From Pseudomonadota bacterium (lineage in GTDB: Bacteria > Myxococcota > Myxococcia > Myxococcales > Myxococcaceae), in the NCBI GenBank assembly GCA_023424585.1, contig JAFADT010000577.1:1-9724 (forward strand): a stretch of 9,724 nucleotides of DNA. The letters run 5' to 3'. This document shows, piece by piece, positions 6,455 to 9,724 of the stretch. A program made the position numbers and the translations under genes. The notes under the pieces were generated by a model. The model saw only the letters and a list, made by a program, of their open reading frames with translations. It ran no database searches and was not told the origin of the DNA. Position 1 is the first letter of the stretch; every line of letters begins with the position of its first letter.

Positions 6455-6838
6455 ATGGACCAGGTGCAGCAGGAGGTTCGTCGGAGCAGGGCGGTGCTGG
6501 CGTCCGAGCGCGTGGAGATGCTCATGCTCGAAGGCGAGCTGGAGGAGGCGGACCTGCTCAAGCTGTGCGAGGACCTGATGCACCGGCTGCACCGGGGCAC
6601 GCGCCAGGTCGTCCTCGACTTCGCGGACGTGTCGCACCTGAACTACCGCGGCGTGCGCCCGCTGATGGCCCGCGCGGACGCGTTCCGCCGCGCCGGCGGG
6701 GACGTGAAGCTGTCCGGCCTGTCGCCGTACCTGGCCGCCATCTTCCGCGCGGCCGGCGCCCATGACGCCTTCGAGCTGTACCCGCACATGAACGATGCCC
6801 GGGCCGCCTTCCTGCTCGCGCGCGCTCCCTTCGTCTGA
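6455..6838 (+). CDS. STAS-domain protein lacking the phosphorylatable Ser
   Basis: This is a 127-aa soluble protein made almost entirely of one STAS domain, the fold of anti-sigma-factor antagonists such as SpoIIAA. Recognisable parts are [52 protein letters not shown] (about 20-71), then the strand GGDVKLSGL and a C-terminal helix ([20 protein letters not shown]). In canonical antagonists the loop after the DFxxV strand reads DSSG, with the kinase-target Ser next to Gly. Here it is N63-Y-R-G66, so switching by Ser phosphorylation at that site is not expected. Start ATG 6455 follows a purine-rich stretch AAGGGAAGGGTGG; an upstream in-frame ATG at 6308 lies inside mraZ and adds unrelated sequence. 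It sits between mraZ (47 bp) and rsmH (19 bp), so it is probably co-transcribed. A link to division or envelope control is suggested only by this position. Confidence 0.85.
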   Translation: MDQVQQEVRRSRAVLASERVEMLMLEGELEEADLLKLCEDLMHRLHRGTRQVVLDFADVSHLNYRGVRPLMARADAFRRAGGDVKLSGLSPYLAAIFRAAGAHDAFELYPHMNDARAAFLLARAPFV

Positions 6839-6857
6839 CACCGCACCGGGGCCTTCC

Positions 6858-7763
6858 GTGGACTTCCAGCACCAGACCGTCCTGCTCCACGAGACGGTGG
6901 AGCTGCTGAACCCCGCGGAGGGCAAGGTCATCCTCGACGGGACGCTCGGCGGCGGAGGCCACACGGAGGCGCTGCTCGCCCGGGGCGCCACGGTGGTGGG
7001 CGTGGACCGGGACCCCGTGGCGCTCGCGGCGGCCACCGCCCGCATGGGCGGCAACGCCCGCTTCCAGGCCCGGCAGGGCAACTTCGCGGAGCTGCCCTCC
7101 GTGGCGCGGGACCTGCTCCCCGTGGACGGCGTGCTGGTGGACCTGGGCGTGTCCTCGCCCCAACTGGACGTGGCCGAGCGCGGCTTCTCCTTCATGAAGG
7201 ACGGCCCGCTGGACATGCGCATGGGCGACGGCGGCATCACCGCCGCGGAGCTCATCGCCGAGACGGACGAGCGCGACCTGGCGAGGCTGCTCAAGGACTA
7301 TGGGGAGGAGCCCTTCGCGAGGCCCATCGCGCGGGAGCTCAAGAAGGCGCTGCCCCAGCGCACGCTGGAGGCGGCGGAGGTGGTGAAGCGGGCGGTGCCG
7401 CGCAAGGCGTGGCCGGACCGCATCCACGTGGCCACCCGCACCTTCCAGGCGCTGCGCATGGCGGTGAACGGGGAGCTGGAGGCGCTGGACGCGCTGCTCG
7501 CCGCGCTGCCGTCGCTGCTCAAGGTGGGCGGGCGCGCCGCGGTCATCTCCTTCCACTCCCTGGAGGACCGGAGGGTGAAGGACGCCTTCCGCGCCCTGGT
7601 GGGCGGGTGCACGTGTCCGCCGGGCTTCCCGGTGTGCGTGTGCAACAGCCAGGGGGACTTCGCCCTCGTGTCCAAGAAGGCCGTCGCGGCTTCCGAAGCG
7701 GAAGTCGAGGCCAACCCCCGCTCTCGCAGCGCGCACCTGCGCGCGGTGGAGAAAATCCGATGA
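6858..7763 (+). CDS. rsmH: 16S rRNA (cytosine1402-N4)-methyltransferase RsmH (MraW)
   Basis: RsmH transfers a methyl group from S-adenosylmethionine to N4 of C1402 in the 16S rRNA P-site. The 301-aa product is close to the usual length. Motifs are [13 protein letters not shown] at the N-terminus, SAM-binding loop [14 protein letters not shown] (27-40), GVDRDP (48-53), [11 protein letters not shown] (94-104), [15 protein letters not shown] (109-123), [14 protein letters not shown] (194-207) and [15 protein letters not shown] (231-245). The usual MRMD reads MRMGDGG here, with the acid shifted by one residue. A Cys cluster [12 protein letters not shown] (251-262) precedes the C-terminus. GTG 6858 is chosen because the product then begins [10 protein letters not shown] as the family does and GGGG lies about 7 bases upstream; an ATG at 6795 would overlap the STAS gene and add an unrelated leader. 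It overlaps ftsL by 4 bp. Confidence 0.95.
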   Translation: MDFQHQTVLLHETVELLNPAEGKVILDGTLGGGGHTEALLARGATVVGVDRDPVALAAATARMGGNARFQARQGNFAELPSVARDLLPVDGVLVDLGVSSPQLDVAERGFSFMKDGPLDMRMGDGGITAAELIAETDERDLARLLKDYGEEPFARPIARELKKALPQRTLEAAEVVKRAVPRKAWPDRIHVATRTFQALRMAVNGELEALDALLAALPSLLKVGGRAAVISFHSLEDRRVKDAFRALVGGCTCPPGFPVCVCNSQGDFALVSKKAVAASEAEVEANPRSRSAHLRAVEKIR

Positions 7764-8152
7764 GCAAGGCCCTCTCGCGTCCCTCCGTGTCCGTGGCCCG
7801 CGTGCTGATGCACCTGCTGCCCGCCGTCATGCTCTTCACCCTGTTCGCCGGCGTGGGCATCCTCCACGTGACCAGCCGCGTGCTGGTGGTGGACATGGGC
7901 TACCGCCTGTCCACCGCGGAGGGCGAGAGCCGCGCGCTCACCCGGGAGAACGACCGGCTCAAGCTGGAGCTGGCCACGCTCAAGGCCCCGGCCCGCCTGG
8001 AGCGCGTGGCCCGCGAGCAGCTGGGCATGGCCATGCCCAAGGGCGGCGCCGTGGTGTCCCTCGCGGATGACCGCGTGAAGGGCTCCAGCACCGCGCAGGC
8101 CCGCTCGGCGGCGCCGGCCGTCCGCGTGGCGGAGCGGGGGACCGCGCGGTGA
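7760..8152 (+). CDS. ftsL: Cell division protein FtsL-like
   Basis: FtsL is a small bitopic membrane protein of the divisome that pairs with FtsB/DivIC and activates the septal FtsW-FtsI synthase. The 130-aa product has a short cytoplasmic N-terminus, one membrane segment (about 15-37, [23 protein letters not shown]), then a periplasmic helix fit for coiled coil (about 48-76, [21 protein letters not shown]). Next comes the family's closing motif [18 protein letters not shown] (79-96) and a low-complexity Ala/Arg/Ser tail. FtsL is poorly conserved in sequence, so the call relies on topology, size, the LGM-xxP motif and place between rsmH and ftsI. ATG overlaps the rsmH stop (ATGA, 7760-7763), showing translational coupling. 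No Shine-Dalgarno of note precedes it. Confidence 0.88.
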   Translation: MSKALSRPSVSVARVLMHLLPAVMLFTLFAGVGILHVTSRVLVVDMGYRLSTAEGESRALTRENDRLKLELATLKAPARLERVAREQLGMAMPKGGAVVSLADDRVKGSSTAQARSAAPAVRVAERGTAR

Positions 8153-9724
8153 GGGACTTCAAGAGCGCGCGGGCACCTGAGTCCAACGCGAAGTGGCTCA
8201 AGCTGCGGGTCCAGCTCCTGTTCGGGCTGTTCCTGGTGCTGCTGGGCACGGCGTTCGGCCGCGCGGTCTACCTCCAGGTCTTCCAGCAGGAGAAGCTGCG
8301 GGGCCTGGCGCAGGACCAGTACGTCCGGCAGATCGACATCCCCGCCCGGCGCGGCGACATCTTCGACCGGCGCGGCACGCCGCTCGCGCAGAGCGTGGAG
8401 GTGGACTCCATCTGGGTGGATCCGTCCCTGCTCCCCGACGTGCCGCAGGCGGCCCGGCAGCTCGCCCGCGCCGTGCACCTGGACAGCGGCGACCTGGCCG
8501 CGCGCCTGTCGCGCGCCAAGCGCTTCGCGTGGGTGAAGCGCCAGGCGAAGCCCCAGGAGGTGGAGGCGGTGAAGGCGCTGGGCCTGCCCGGCCTGGGCTT
8601 CACCAAGGAGCCCAAGCGCTTCTACCCCCAGCGCGAGCTGGGCGCGCACGTGGTGGGCATGGTGGGCACGGACGGCCACGGCCTGGAGGGCCTGGAGCTG
8701 GCCTTCGAGGACGAGCTGTCCGGGCAGAACTCGCGCACCTCCGGCTTCCGCGACGCCAAGGGCCGCAAGCTGATGGTCCAGGGCGCCATGGATCCGCTGG
8801 AGCGCCAGGGCGCCGCGGTGACGCTCACGCTGGACCGCCACCTCCAGTACGTGGCGGAGAAGGCGCTGGCCAAGGCCGTGGAGGACGCCAAGGCGGTGGC
8901 GGGCATGGCGGTGGTGCTGGACCCGCGCACCGGGGAGATCCTGGCCATCGCCAACAACCCGCGCTTCAACCCCAACACGCCGGAGGACGGCGTGAAGAGC
9001 GCCATCCGCAACCGCGCCGCGCTGGACTCCTTCGAGCCCGGCTCCACGATGAAGGCCTTCGTGGTGGCCGCCGCGCTGGAGCAGAAGGCCATCACCCCGG
9101 ACACGCTGTTCTTCTGTGAGAACGGCGCCTTCCGCATCGGCCGCCACACCATCAACGACACCCACCCGCACGGCTGGCTCAACGCGCAGGGCGTGCTCCA
9201 GGTGTCCTCCAACATCTGCGCCGCCAAGATCGCGGATGCCCTGGGGCGGGAGAAGCTGGTGGCCGGCTACCACGCCTTCGGCTTCGCCGAGCGCACGGGC
9301 CTGGCCCTCACCGGCGAGAGCCGCGGCGTCATCCCGTTTCCGAAATCGGACATCTCGCTGGCCACCCAGTCCTTCGGCCAGGGGATGACCGCCACCGCCG
9401 TGCAGCTGACGGCGGCCTACGGCGCGCTGGCCAACGATGGCGTGCTGATGCGCCCGTACCTGGTCTCCAAGGTGGTGGACCCGGACGGCGTGGTGCTGCT
9501 GGAGAACCAGCCCACGGAGCTGCGGCGGGTGGTCTCCCAGAAGGTGGCGCGCCAGGTGGTGGGGATGCTCGAGAGCGTGGTGGTCAAGGGAGGGACCGCG
9601 CCCAAGGCCGCCATGGACGACTACCGGGTGGCCGGCAAGACGGGCACGGCGCAGAAGGCGGACCCCGTGGCGCGGGGGTATTCCGACAAACGCATCGCGT
9701 CGTTCGCGGGCATGGTGCCAGCCG
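8149..9724 (+). CDS. ftsI: Septal peptidoglycan transpeptidase FtsI / class B penicillin-binding protein (3' end outside window)
   Basis: FtsI (PBP3) cross-links septal peptidoglycan and works with FtsW and FtsL in the divisome. The open part covers 525 residues. A short cytoplasmic start is followed by one membrane segment (about 20-41) and the class B N-terminal pedestal domain, opening with IPARRGDIFDRRGTPLA (64-80). The transpeptidase domain has all three active-site motifs: S299-T-M-K302 with the nucleophile Ser299 (FEPGSTMKAF), S353-S-N355 (VSSNICAAK) and K497-T-G (AGKTGTAQ). The frame is still open at the right edge, so the C-terminus, and whether it carries a PASTA domain as some relatives do, cannot be seen. 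The GTG start overlaps the ftsL stop (GTGA, 8149-8152), the second 4-bp coupling in a row; the next gene would be expected to be murE or another dcw member. Confidence 0.95.
   Translation, partial: MRDFKSARAPESNAKWLKLRVQLLFGLFLVLLGTAFGRAVYLQVFQQEKLRGLAQDQYVRQIDIPARRGDIFDRRGTPLAQSVEVDSIWVDPSLLPDVPQAARQLARAVHLDSGDLAARLSRAKRFAWVKRQAKPQEVEAVKALGLPGLGFTKEPKRFYPQRELGAHVVGMVGTDGHGLEGLELAFEDELSGQNSRTSGFRDAKGRKLMVQGAMDPLERQGAAVTLTLDRHLQYVAEKALAKAVEDAKAVAGMAVVLDPRTGEILAIANNPRFNPNTPEDGVKSAIRNRAALDSFEPGSTMKAFVVAAALEQKAITPDTLFFCENGAFRIGRHTINDTHPHGWLNAQGVLQVSSNICAAKIADALGREKLVAGYHAFGFAERTGLALTGESRGVIPFPKSDISLATQSFGQGMTATAVQLTAAYGALANDGVLMRPYLVSKVVDPDGVVLLENQPTELRRVVSQKVARQVVGMLESVVVKGGTAPKAAMDDYRVAGKTGTAQKADPVARGYSDKRIASFAGMVPA

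Noticed and set aside
6795..6857. Earlier ATG start for rsmH
   Set aside because: It would add 21 residues unlike the family and overlap the end of the STAS gene. GTG 6858 gives the usual [14 protein letters not shown] beginning.
6092..7294. 400-codon minus-strand frame over mraZ, the STAS gene and rsmH
   Set aside because: Ser/Arg-rich low-complexity product antisense to three recognised genes; shadow frame.
7900..9273. 457-codon minus-strand frame over ftsL and ftsI
   Set aside because: His/Ala/Leu/Arg-rich low-complexity antisense product; the plus strand carries the full set of transpeptidase motifs.

Overview
The window is high-GC DNA with strong G/C preference at third codon positions. 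It most resembles a myxobacterium (Myxococcota, Myxococcus/Corallococcus type). The indicators are a transmembrane Ser/Thr kinase with an HRDVSPQN catalytic loop and a PEGA-like domain, a tandem PilZ protein whose first half resembles the paralogous PilZ-like family known from Myxococcus (TIGR02266 type), and a division cluster starting mraZ - STAS gene - rsmH - ftsL - ftsI. The taxonomic call is inference; there is no rRNA here.

Left part (1-2982): a Ser/Thr protein kinase gene runs off the left edge on the minus strand. A short divergent intergenic region (about 55 bp) separates it from an exported protein, probably a lipoprotein, on the plus strand. That protein has two repeats that look like the periplasmic ExbD fold. 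A hairpin follows its stop codon.

Middle part (2983-5715): a 178-bp non-coding stretch with a perfect 10-bp direct repeat leads into a single long acyl-CoA dehydrogenase gene (602 aa, VLCAD/ACAD9-like length). It converges on a minus-strand gene for a protein with two PilZ domains. Only the second has the complete c-di-GMP motif. A short hairpin lies between the two convergent genes.

Right part (5716-9724): a 239-bp intergenic region holds a good sigma-70-type promoter (TTGACC-N17-TATGTA), whose spacer contains C6-T-G8. Just downstream are three 10-bp direct repeats of AGKGG type that fit MraZ-binding boxes. Then comes the start of the division and cell wall (dcw) cluster: mraZ (transcriptional regulator), a small STAS-domain gene, rsmH (16S rRNA methyltransferase), ftsL (divisome membrane protein) and ftsI (septal transpeptidase, cut by the right edge). 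The last three genes are translationally coupled by 4-bp overlaps (ATGA and GTGA), so the five genes almost certainly form one transcript, probably autoregulated by MraZ.

Most of the window is ordinary conserved biology. The parts worth a second look are the MraZ operator and its odd promoter spacer, the STAS gene inserted in the dcw operon without the usual phosphorylatable serine, and the ExbD-like exported protein paired divergently with a kinase. I saw no tRNA, rRNA, CRISPR array, insertion sequence or phage gene.
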